Assembly: GCA_030652255.1 (NCBI GenBank)
Contig: JAUSAZ010000042.1
Coordinates: 1 to 62,919 of the forward strand
Reading direction: 5' to 3'
DNA: 62,919 bases
From: Myxococcales bacterium
Lineage (GTDB): Bacteria; Myxococcota_A; Polyangia; Polyangiales; Ga0077539
Positions 1-6,989 of the stretch are shown here, one piece after another (position 1 is the first letter of the stretch; each line of letters opens with the position of its first letter). A program made the position numbers and the translations under genes. Below the pieces are notes generated by a model. That model did no database searches. It was not told the origin of the DNA and saw only the letters and a list, made by a program, of their open reading frames with translations.

Positions 1-410
1 GAAGCACTCACCTCGTGTCGGAGACCGGCATCGCTCCCAATGCCCCTCTCGCCCACGAGATGCGCAACTGGTGTCGTTCGGGAGTGGCGCAAACCCCTGC
101 GGGCCGGGGTGAGGGCCAACGCCCGAACCCCGGCCCACAGCGGGTTGCGCTCCCTTCGACCGAAGCTGGTTGCGCATCTCGTGGGTCTCGCGAGACCAGC
201 GCAGGGAGCGCCGCCAGAACCTAAACCCCTTGCGACCCTTGCGACCCTTGCGGTTCCTCGCCCCCGACGCAGGCGTAGCGGTCCCCCCCCCTAACGAGCG
301 CGGAGACACCGGGCGGGTGCTCCCCTCCGAGGGCGAGGCCGGCGACCGCAGACGCGGGCGGGTGCTCTTCTCAACCCGTCAGAACTCTTGCGACGCGGTA
401 CTCGGTGTGT
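1..410. repeat. Palindromic intergenic repeat, copy 1 (truncated at window edge)
   Basis: This non-coding stretch matches the right arm of the copy at 60115-60610. Both begin with GAAGCACTCACCTCG, share the GGCATCGCTCCC block, then a 9-bp tandem repeat (CCTTGCGAC at 228-236 and 237-245, with a variant at 246-254), then a block ending near GTCAGAACTC. Relative to that copy it carries a 134-bp insertion at 52-185. The left arm, if present, lies outside the window. The short reading frames here are Arg/Pro-rich and look like by-products of the repeat. No gene is called. Confidence 0.75.
52..185. mobile_element. 134-bp MITE-like insertion with 17-bp perfect terminal inverted repeats
   Basis: CCCACGAGATGCGCAAC at 52-68 is the exact reverse complement of the sequence at 169-185. 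The segment is flanked by TCTCG at 47-51 and 186-190, consistent with a 5-bp target duplication. The related repeat copy at 60313 onward has a single TCTCG followed directly by CGAGACC (60388-60399), which is the expected empty site. There is no room for a transposase, so it would be moved in trans. The target TCTCGCGAGA is itself a palindrome, so the duplication call is likely but not certain. The interior shares the 11-mer CAACTGGTGTC with the middle of the copy at 60115-60610. Confidence 0.7.
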
Positions 411-420
411 CGCCGGGGCG

Positions 421-1182
421 CTACCGCCGTCGCATCAGGCGGCGCGCGACGAACCACACCGCCCACGCCGCCGCCGCCGCGCCGATGGCCGCGGGGGTGC
501 GGCGCGTGAACGCGAAGTACAGCGCCCCCCAGAACACCGCCGCCAGCGCGAGGCCCAGCGCGAACCGATTGCGCTCCGCGGGCGTGATCGGCGACGACGC
601 GTGCGCGGACGCCGGCGCAGGAGCTGGCGACGCGGCGGCCCGCAGCGCCCCGTCGACGACCAGGAGGCGTCCGTCTCGCAGCTTCGCGGCGAGTCCCTCG
701 AAGTAGGCCCTGACGCTGGGGGCCACGACGGTGCGCTCGTCCAGCTTCGCCGACACCCGGATCACCTGCCCGGAGCGCCCGCCCTCCGGGGGGTCGAGGT
801 CGAGGCAGTAGAAGTCGCTGGCGCCGTAGCGCTGCACGAAGGGGATCCACAGGCGGCTCCAGTACAGCGGCCGCACGGGACCGACCGCAGGCGCGACGTT
901 GCGCTCGCCCGCGTACTCCGTGGCGAGGAGGGCGTTCATCACGTCGCGCTCGCCGCGCATCGCCGCGAGCGGGAGGTGCAGCAGCCCAGGGAAGAGGTAG
1001 TCGCCCTCGCTGAGCGCCTCGCCGTCGTGCTCGCCCCACGCGCTCAGGAAGGCTTCGGGCAGCGGCGCCTCCACCTCGGCCTCGAAGCGCCGCAGGTCGT
1101 CGGCGTCGGCCGGGGGATTGAGCCGATCGAGCGCGGCGGGGAGGTGCGCGCGAAGCTGGTCCTCGACGGGTCGCCAGGTCAT
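421..1182 (-). CDS. SMI1/KNR4-family protein with C-terminal membrane anchor
   Basis: This 253-residue protein begins with a helical segment and the FEAEVEAPLPEAF stretch typical of SMI1/KNR4 (SUKH) proteins, where an acidic N-terminal helix is followed by 'LP..f' and a 'w...hdG' segment (WGEHDGEALSEGD). The middle (about residues 60-170) carries the aromatic core with YCLDLDPPEGGRSGQVI, as in SUKH folds. The last ~50 residues form two short hydrophobic helices ending in an Arg cluster (RRLMRRR), suggesting membrane attachment. SUKH proteins often act as immunity proteins against polymorphic toxins, but no toxin gene is adjacent, so the role is open. The gene ends at the edge of repeat copy 1 and is divergent from the DprE1-like gene. 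Confidence 0.75.
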   Translation of the reverse strand: MTWRPVEDQLRAHLPAALDRLNPPADADDLRRFEAEVEAPLPEAFLSAWGEHDGEALSEGDYLFPGLLHLPLAAMRGERDVMNALLATEYAGERNVAPAVGPVRPLYWSRLWIPFVQRYGASDFYCLDLDPPEGGRSGQVIRVSAKLDERTVVAPSVRAYFEGLAAKLRDGRLLVVDGALRAAASPAPAPASAHASSPITPAERNRFALGLALAAVFWGALYFAFTRRTPAAIGAAAAAWAVWFVARRLMRRR

Positions 1183-1347
1183 GGCCGCGGCGCTACACCC
1201 GGGGGCGCGCTGCGGTCAACGAAGCCCCCGTTGGGCCGTTCAGCGCCCGTTTCGGCTCGTTGATGTCCGCCCCTGCGCCGCTCGGGGCGACGCCGTGCGC
1301 TGCGGGCCCTCGGTGGCCCCTATGGTACAAGCCGCGCGTCAACGGCC

Positions 1348-2679
1348 ATGGACCCTCGAACCACACCCACACTCACCGGCTGGGGGCGACTCCCGGCGCC
1401 CGGCGTCGAGAGGCTCTCGGAAGACCTCGAGCGCATCACCCGCGGCGCCGTGCTCACCCGGGGCCTCGGGCGCTCCTACGGCGACTCGTCGCTCCCGGCG
1501 AAGGGCGACGACCTCGTCGTGGGCTCGCGCATGGCCGACCGCATCCTGGGCTTCGACCCGGCGACGGGGGTGCTGCGGGCCGAGGCGGGCTTCTCGCTCT
1601 TCGAGCTCAACCGGCTGTTCATGCCGCACGGGTGGTTCTCGCCGGTGACCCCGGGGACGAAGTTCGTGACCCTCGGCGGCATGGTGGCGTCGGACGTCCA
1701 CGGGAAGAACCACCACGTCGAGGGGTGCTTCGGCGCGCACGTCCGCTCGCTGCGCATGCGCCTCGCCGACGACTCCATCGTGGAGTGCGGCCCCGAGCAG
1801 GAGACCGAGCTCTTCCACGCCACCCTCGGGGGCATGGGGCTCACCGGGCACATCCTGGAGGTGGAGTTCGTGCTCGCCCGCATCCCGACCCGGTGGATCC
1901 ACATGGAGAGCGAGCGCGTGGGCTCCATCGATGAGTTCCTCGCGGCGCTCGGCCGCGCGGCGCCCGCGTTCCCGATGACCATGGGCTGGATCGACTGCCT
2001 GCACCGCGGCCGCGCGATGGGCCGCGGGATCCTGATGGCCGGGCGCTGGGCCGAGGCCTCGGAGGCCGGCGAGCGCGGGCCGCGCGACCCGAGGCCCCTG
2101 GTGATGCCGGTCGACCTCCCCAACCTCGCGATCAACGACCTCACGGTCGCGGCCTTCAACACCCTCTTCTACTGGAAGCACCTGCGCCGCCGCGCGACGA
2201 CGCTCATCGCCCCGGACCCCTTCTTCTACCCCCTCGACGCGATCCTCCAGTGGAACCGGGTGTACGGCCCGCGGGGCTTCACCCAGTACCAGTGCGTGAT
2301 CCCCCGCGCGGCCGGCGCGCCCGCGGTGCGGGAGTTCATGGACCTGCTCACGAAGCTCGGCGGCGCCTCGCCGCTCTGCGTGATCAAGGACTGCGGCCCC
2401 GAGGGCAAAGGGCTGCTCTCCTTCCCGCTGGAGGGCACCTCCATCGCGGTCGACATGGCGGTGTCGGCGGAGATCCAGCGCATCGTCGATCGGCTCAACG
2501 AGTTCGTGATCGCCGCCGGGGGACGGATCTATCTCACCAAGGACCGCTTCACCCGGCCGGAGCACTTCCGCGCGATGGAGCCCCGGCTGGAGCGCTTCCT
2601 CGCGGCGCGCGAGAAGTACGATCCGCACCGGCGGCTGCGGAGCGGACAGTCGGTGCGGTTGCTGGGAGACGTGGTGTGA
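1348..2679 (+). CDS. dprE1: DprE1-like FAD-dependent polyprenylphosphoryl-ribose 2'-oxidase
   Basis: The protein has 443 residues, close to the usual ~460 of DprE1. The N-terminal PCMH-type FAD domain shows RGLGRSYGDSSL near residue 42 and TPGTKFVTLGGMVASDVHGK near residue 110. The C-terminal substrate domain ends with YLTKDRF, whose Lys398 aligns with the essential Lys418 of mycobacterial DprE1. In the known pathway DprE1 oxidises the 2'-OH of decaprenylphosphoryl-ribose and DprE2 reduces the ketone to give the arabinose donor. Here the next gene is a DprE2-like SDR overlapping by 4 bp, so the same two-step epimerisation is likely, on an unknown polyprenyl-phosphate sugar. Ala367 replaces the cysteine (Cys387) attacked by benzothiazinones. 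Confidence 0.85.
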   Translation: MDPRTTPTLTGWGRLPAPGVERLSEDLERITRGAVLTRGLGRSYGDSSLPAKGDDLVVGSRMADRILGFDPATGVLRAEAGFSLFELNRLFMPHGWFSPVTPGTKFVTLGGMVASDVHGKNHHVEGCFGAHVRSLRMRLADDSIVECGPEQETELFHATLGGMGLTGHILEVEFVLARIPTRWIHMESERVGSIDEFLAALGRAAPAFPMTMGWIDCLHRGRAMGRGILMAGRWAEASEAGERGPRDPRPLVMPVDLPNLAINDLTVAAFNTLFYWKHLRRRATTLIAPDPFFYPLDAILQWNRVYGPRGFTQYQCVIPRAAGAPAVREFMDLLTKLGGASPLCVIKDCGPEGKGLLSFPLEGTSIAVDMAVSAEIQRIVDRLNEFVIAAGGRIYLTKDRFTRPEHFRAMEPRLERFLAAREKYDPHRRLRSGQSVRLLGDVV

Positions 2680-3416
2680 AGGCAGTGATCATCGGTGGGA
2701 CGACGGGCATGGGGCGCGCGATCGCGCGGCAGCTCGCGGAGCGGGGCGACGCGGTGTTCCTGTTGGGGAGGGAGGAAGACGACCTACGGCGCAGCGCGGA
2801 GGACCTCACCGCGCGGCACCCGAAGCGCGCCCCCGCGGGCCACGCGCTCTGCGACCTGGAGCGCCCGGAGGGCTTCGCCGCCGCGCTCGACGCCGCCGAC
2901 GCCGCGCTCGGGGACTTCGACGCGGTCATCGTGACCGCCGGGCTCTTCGCCACGCAGGACGCGCTGGAGGCCGACGTCGAGCTCGCGCGGCGCCTCGTGA
3001 CGGTGAACTACGCCAACACGGTGGTGTTCTGCGAGCACGCGCGGAAGCGGCTGCTCGCGCGCGGCGGCGGCCGGCTCGCGGTGTTCTCCTCGGTGGCCGG
3101 CGACCGCGGGAGGAAGCCCGTGGCGATCTACGGGTCGAGCAAGGCGGGGCTCTCGGTGTACCTCGAAGCGCTGGACCACAAGTTCCACGCCCAGGGCCTC
3201 TCGGTGCTCTGCGTGAAGCCGGGCTTCGTGAAGACCGGGATGACCGCCGGGCTCAAGCCGCCGCCCTTCGCCGGCGAACCCGAGCAGGTCGCGCGAGACG
3301 TGGTGCGCGCCATGGATCGCCGCCGCCCGATGCTCTACACCCCGGGCATGTGGGCGCTGGTGATGCTGGTCATCCGCTGGCTGCCGCGCTTCGTGATGCG
3401 CAAGATCAACTTCTGA
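2676..3416 (+). CDS. DprE2-like short-chain dehydrogenase/reductase
   Basis: The start is GTG at 2676, overlapping the upstream TGA (GTGA), and gives 246 residues beginning VKAVIIGG. The nucleotide-binding motif GGTTGMG sits at residues 7-13. The catalytic set is Ser138/139 (VFSSVAG), Tyr152 and Lys156 (YGSSK). The C-terminus is hydrophobic and basic (RWLPRFVMRKINF), as expected of an enzyme working on a membrane-bound polyprenyl-phosphate sugar. Pairing and translational coupling with the DprE1-like gene support the role of 2'-keto-sugar reductase. A general SDR is the alternative. Two hairpins follow the stop codon. Confidence 0.8.
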   Translation: MKAVIIGGTTGMGRAIARQLAERGDAVFLLGREEDDLRRSAEDLTARHPKRAPAGHALCDLERPEGFAAALDAADAALGDFDAVIVTAGLFATQDALEADVELARRLVTVNYANTVVFCEHARKRLLARGGGRLAVFSSVAGDRGRKPVAIYGSSKAGLSVYLEALDHKFHAQGLSVLCVKPGFVKTGMTAGLKPPPFAGEPEQVARDVVRAMDRRRPMLYTPGMWALVMLVIRWLPRFVMRKINF

Positions 3417-3447
3417 CCGCCGCGCCGGCTATCAGGGCGCGCCATAC

Positions 3448-3490
3448 CCATGGCGATACCGCCATGGTGGCACCGAGGGTGCGGGCACCC
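3448..3490. terminator. Two consecutive stem-loops downstream of the dprE-like pair
   Basis: The first is CCATGGCG-ATAC-CGCCATGG (3448-3467), with perfect 8-bp arms. The second is GGGTGC-GG-GCACCC (3477-3490), with perfect 6-bp arms. They lie about 30-75 bp after the stop at 3416. No U-tract follows, so they may be a Rho-independent-like end, a processing structure or chance palindromes. Confidence 0.35.
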
Positions 3491-3500
3491 GGCCACCCCG

Positions 3501-3530
3501 TTGAAAACACTAGAATTCCAGGCAGATATT
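3501..3530 (+). promoter_or_regulatory. Candidate sigma-70 promoter
   Basis: TTGAAA at 3501-3506 and GATATT at 3525-3530 are separated by 18 bp, in a clearly AT-richer island (TTGAAAACACTAGAATTCC). It points to the small frame starting at 3565 and possibly the lipoprotein gene at 3882. Sequence-only evidence. Confidence 0.35.
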
Positions 3531-3564
3531 GCGCTGGCACCGCGCTCGCAATCGAGCGTGGTCC

Positions 3565-3840
3565 ATGAGCGACCACGACGTTGAAGCCTTTGACGGTGAC
3601 CTCGATCGATCCTCTTCGGACGGCGATGAGCGACGGGACCACCTCTTCTCCGCCCGCGACTTCATGGACCGCTCCGCCCAGCCCGGCGTGCTCCGCTCGG
3701 TCTCTCCGACGTCGTGTCCTCCCGGCGTGACGCCCGCCGTGGATGGGCTCCCCGACATGGCCTTCGGCGCCTTCCGCCTGCCGCCGCCGCCGCACTTCCC
3801 GGACTACCCCGTCGGGCGCCCGACCCGCCGCTCGCGCTGA
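3565..3840 (+). CDS. Small hypothetical protein
   Basis: This open frame encodes 91 residues starting MSDHDVEAFDGDLD and ending Pro-rich then Arg-rich (PPPPHFPDYP, TRRSR). Most codons end in G or C, especially in the second half, which supports coding. A promoter-like element lies about 35 bp upstream. There is no signal peptide, membrane segment or family I recognise. Frames on the opposite strand are also open here, so the call is tentative. Confidence 0.35.
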   Translation: MSDHDVEAFDGDLDRSSSDGDERRDHLFSARDFMDRSAQPGVLRSVSPTSCPPGVTPAVDGLPDMAFGAFRLPPPPHFPDYPVGRPTRRSR

Positions 3841-3881
3841 ACGCCGTCCGGTCCGCGGCACCGGTGATACGGTCGTCCGCC

Positions 3882-5456
3882 GTGCGCACCGCGTCCACGA
3901 CCCTCGCCCTCGCCGCGGCCCTCTCGTGCGCCCATCGCCCGCCGCTGGCCCCATCGCATCACCTGCCCGTGCCCGCGAGCGCCGACGCGGGCCCGCCGCC
4001 GCGCGTGGTGCGCCGCCGTGAGCCCGAGGCCGCACCCGCCGAGTTCGCCGACCACGTGCTCCCGGTCGACGTCGACGGCGACGGGGCCGTCGACCTGGTG
4101 CGGAGCTTCCCGGTGCTCCCGCCGTCGGGGTCCGCCGAGGTGAGCTTCTCCGAGATGCCGCCCGCGCTCGTCGCCCACCGCCTCGGTGACGGCCGCTACG
4201 CCCTCGACGACGAGGTCACCCGCGCCGCGCTGCGCTCCCTCTGCCCCGCGCGCCAGCTCTCGCCCCGGGTGACTCCGCCGCCGGGCAGCCCCGCCGACGC
4301 CGACCGTGCGCGCGTGCCCTTCGTCGAGATGCTGTTCATCGACGGGTTCTGCCACCGCGTATGGGGCGCCTCCGTCGACGAGGCCGTCGCCCGCGTCCGC
4401 GACACCGCGACGGCAGCCCCCGACGGGATCATCGCGCCGACCCAGGTCGACGCCGTGGTCACCGCCCTGCGGGCCTTCCCCGTCCCCGTGGCGCTGGAGC
4501 CCATCGACGCGCCGCCGCTCCCGCTGGTGCCCACGGCGCCCGAACCCGCCGCCCCGGAGGGCCCGCAGCCCCCGCGCGATGCCCGCTGCGCCGCGCTCGA
4601 TCGGGCCAACGCGGCCGTGGCGACCCGCGCCAACCGGGCCATCGATCGGGTGTCGCAGGACGGGGTGACCGGTCACCTCCGGGTCGATGGCGAGCCGCTC
4701 TGCGTGGCGACGGCGCAGGGCCTGTGGGCGCTCGCCCTGGAGGGCTTCCGGGTCGACCGGGGCGATCAGGAGGCCGTGCGCTCCACCGCCGTCCTGTCGT
4801 GGCGTCCGCTCGTGGGTCCGGCGACCGCCGGCGTCCGCTTCGAGCTGAGCGCCACCGGCTACTCGCGGGAAACCACCGCGCTCGTGCCCGCCGCCGACTA
4901 CGACGGCGACGGCGTCCCCGAGGTGATCGTGCACCGCGTCGAGGGGGCCTTCGAGGGCGGCGCCTCGTCGAGCCACACGGTCTACACCGTGCGCGCGGGG
5001 GCGGTGGAGCGCTACGCCCCGGCGTCCCGCTTCACGACCATCGACCGCGTGGTCGACGCCGACCGCGACGGCCGCCCCGACCTCGTGCTCCCGTCACCCT
5101 GGCTCGCGGTCAGCGAGTGCGGCTACATGGGCGAGGACCATCCCGGCCCCGCGCTGCTCGCGCACTCGCTGCCCGACGGGACCTTCTCGACCGCGGACGG
5201 CGTCGCCCGCGCCTGGACGGCCGCGCAATGCACGCGCCCGCCGCGAGGCGAGGACCCCGTGCGCCCGGATGTGCTCGACGTGGCCTGCGCCCGCCTCGGC
5301 GGGGCGTCGCCCGAGGCCGTGATCGCGGCGCTGCAAGTGCGCTCGCCCGCGGGCTTCCAGCGGGTGACCGACGAGGTGCGGCGCGGGCACTGCCTCACCT
5401 TCCAGCAGATCGCGACGGTGGCCCTGCTCGCGCTGCCCTTCGAGCCGGTGCGATAG
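3882..5456 (+). CDS. Secreted lipoprotein with VCBS/FG-GAP-like Asp repeats
   Basis: The GTG start at 3882 gives a 524-residue protein with a lipoprotein signal (TLALAAALSC, lipobox Cys at residue 16), so anchoring in the cell envelope is expected. Three Asp-rich calcium-loop motifs of FG-GAP/VCBS type are seen: DVDGDGAVDLV near residue 60, DYDGDGVPEVIV near 345, and DADRDGRPDLVL near 390. A Pro-rich segment separates the N-terminal part from the rest. Such repeats usually build beta-propellers in surface proteins; the binding partner is unknown. An upstream start at 3714 in the same frame would add a charged, signal-free extension and is rejected. Confidence 0.7.
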   Translation: MRTASTTLALAAALSCAHRPPLAPSHHLPVPASADAGPPPRVVRRREPEAAPAEFADHVLPVDVDGDGAVDLVRSFPVLPPSGSAEVSFSEMPPALVAHRLGDGRYALDDEVTRAALRSLCPARQLSPRVTPPPGSPADADRARVPFVEMLFIDGFCHRVWGASVDEAVARVRDTATAAPDGIIAPTQVDAVVTALRAFPVPVALEPIDAPPLPLVPTAPEPAAPEGPQPPRDARCAALDRANAAVATRANRAIDRVSQDGVTGHLRVDGEPLCVATAQGLWALALEGFRVDRGDQEAVRSTAVLSWRPLVGPATAGVRFELSATGYSRETTALVPAADYDGDGVPEVIVHRVEGAFEGGASSSHTVYTVRAGAVERYAPASRFTTIDRVVDADRDGRPDLVLPSPWLAVSECGYMGEDHPGPALLAHSLPDGTFSTADGVARAWTAAQCTRPPRGEDPVRPDVLDVACARLGGASPEAVIAALQVRSPAGFQRVTDEVRRGHCLTFQQIATVALLALPFEPVR

Positions 5457-5685
5457 GGCCGCGCGGCGGGACTGCCGAGACCGATCGCGCACCGTCGCCC
5501 ACCGCTGGTCACCGCGAGGTACCCGGAGGCCCGCCAGAACGCCACGCCTGCGGAGGAATGCCACAACGCGCTCTGTGGGAGTCTGCACAGGATTTGCGAG
5601 TGGAGACCCATGGTCTCCCAGCGCAGGGTTGGATGCTCCCGTCGGGTGGGTTGTCCGGCACACGTTGTGTAGGTCGCGCTACGCC

Positions 5686-6507
5686 ATGAAGACCTCCAAG
5701 TCTCCCAACAGTGTTCGCAAGAGCGCGTCCGGACGCTCGACCACCGCCACCTCGGCCCGCGGCAAGTCGAAGCCCGCCGCGAAGAAGCCCACTGCGAAGA
5801 AGCCCACTGCGAAGAAGCCCGCCGTGAAGGCTGCCGCGAAGAAGGCACCTGCGAAGAAGGCCATCGCGAAGAAGGCCATCGCGAAGAAGCCCACCGCGAA
5901 GAAGCCCACCGTGAAGGCGACGGTCGCGAGGGTGAAGAAGGCCGTGAGGTCCGTCGCGAAGAAGGTGTCCGCCCCGAAGGACGACACGACCCGGGTGCAC
6001 GACCTCCTCGCCGGCTTCTCGACGGTGATGCTGGTCACCAGCGAGGGCGGTGGTGCCGGCGTACACGCGCGGCCCATGGCTGTGGCGAAGCTCGACGACG
6101 ACTGCACCCTCACCTTCCTCACCAGCGTCGAGTCGGCGAAGGTGCACGAGGCGAAGAAGGACCCGCTCGGCCACGTGGTGGCGCAGGGACGCACGGTGTT
6201 CCTGTCGGTGCGCGGCACCCTGGAGGTGGTGCACGACCGGGGGCGCATCCACGACGCCTGGAGCCCCGCGAACAAGATCTACTTCCCGAAGGGCAAGGAC
6301 GACCCCGAGATCTGCCTGCTGGTCATGCACCCCGACGAGGCCGAGATCTGGGACGCCTCCGGCGCCCGGGGCATCGGGTACCTCTTCGAGGCCGCCCGCG
6401 CGCTGCTCTCCGGCAAGCGCCCCCGCCACGACGCGGTCGCCGACACCCACGACGTGATCGCGCTCGACGCCGCCGCGGCCGCTGCCACGGAGTCCGCGCC
6501 GAGCTGA
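5686..6507 (+). CDS. General-stress-type PNPOx-fold flavoprotein with histone-H1-like Lys/Ala/Pro tail
   Basis: The 273-residue protein has two parts. Residues ~1-90 are a basic low-complexity tail of repeated KKP-TA, KKA and AKK units, as in histone H1 and bacterial H1-like DNA-binding proteins. Residues ~95-240 match the pyridoxamine-5'-phosphate-oxidase-like split barrel of general stress proteins (COG3871), with FSTVMLVTS, ARPMAVAKLDDD, LTFLTSVESAKV and AWSPANKIYFPKGKDDPEI. That family usually binds flavin or F420 and reduces unknown substrates. The tail would bring the enzyme to DNA or another polyanion. The C-terminus is Ala-rich. The gene stands alone. Confidence 0.8.
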   Translation: MKTSKSPNSVRKSASGRSTTATSARGKSKPAAKKPTAKKPTAKKPAVKAAAKKAPAKKAIAKKAIAKKPTAKKPTVKATVARVKKAVRSVAKKVSAPKDDTTRVHDLLAGFSTVMLVTSEGGGAGVHARPMAVAKLDDDCTLTFLTSVESAKVHEAKKDPLGHVVAQGRTVFLSVRGTLEVVHDRGRIHDAWSPANKIYFPKGKDDPEICLLVMHPDEAEIWDASGARGIGYLFEAARALLSGKRPRHDAVADTHDVIALDAAAAAATESAPS

Positions 6508-6989
6508 CAGGGACCCCCTGGCCTGCCCTCATCGTTGCCCTCTTCGTGCGCGAACCGCTTGTAGGCTGCGGATTCCGGGCTACCCGCACACCTTCGCGCC
6601 CGGCTGCCGCGGGTTGAAACCCACGGCAGCCTAAGGGAAAGCCCGCGGCGGGCTGGTCACTGTGCCTGGACATCGGACAGGCCGCTTGCGGCCTTCATCG
6701 CTGCACGCGTTGCCGCGTCCTTCAGGGCGCGGCGACGGACTCGGTGGCGCCTTGGGATGGCTTCGGGGTGGCAGGGGGGGTCTGCGCGCTTCGGGCGGGG
6801 CCGCGGCCGTTGGCGCCCGCAATGCAGATGCACTCTGCGGGATGGCAGTTTGGAGCCCACGGATACACATGGGGGCCAGGGCGGGTCTTCCGTCGATGGG
6901 TGGGGGGCAGCGCGGCGATTTCGCGCCGACTGTTCGGGCCCCCTCACGAGCGCCCAACAGACCCCTTCGGACCCTGAAAGGCAGCACGC
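6508..6989. other. 482-bp non-coding region upstream of the inositol-lipid operon
   Basis: No convincing gene is seen. The region holds a REP-like hairpin at 6602-6631 and GC-rich segments such as AAGCGGCC-type inverted pieces around 6678-6696. The leader of the inositol-phosphate synthase gene ends with AAAGG about 8 bp before ATG 6990. A minus-strand frame that stays open here runs into the synthase gene and is treated as its shadow. The promoter of the six-gene operon should lie here, but no strong -35/-10 pair is visible. Confidence 0.6.
6602..6631. repeat. REP-like hairpin
   Basis: GGCTGCCGCGGGTT at 6602-6615 pairs with AACCCACGGCAGCC at 6618-6631 with one mismatch around a GA loop, giving a strong 14-bp stem. 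No T-run follows. It lies about 100 bp after the stress-protein stop and may serve as a terminator, an mRNA-stabilising structure or a REP-type repeat. Confidence 0.45.

Noticed and set aside
1..420. Small frames encoding Arg/Pro-rich peptides in repeat copy 1
   Set aside because: They are explained by the palindromic repeat and the MITE; similar frames appear in the other copies without conservation of frame.
3510..3758. Minus-strand open frame in the gap after the dprE-like pair
   Set aside because: Ser/Arg-rich with no domain; codon third positions favour the plus-strand frame only weakly, but more than this one.
5602..5618. Palindrome GGAGACC-CAT-GGTCTCC upstream of the stress protein
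   Set aside because: Seven-bp arms are common by chance in this GC-rich DNA, and nothing ties it to a promoter.
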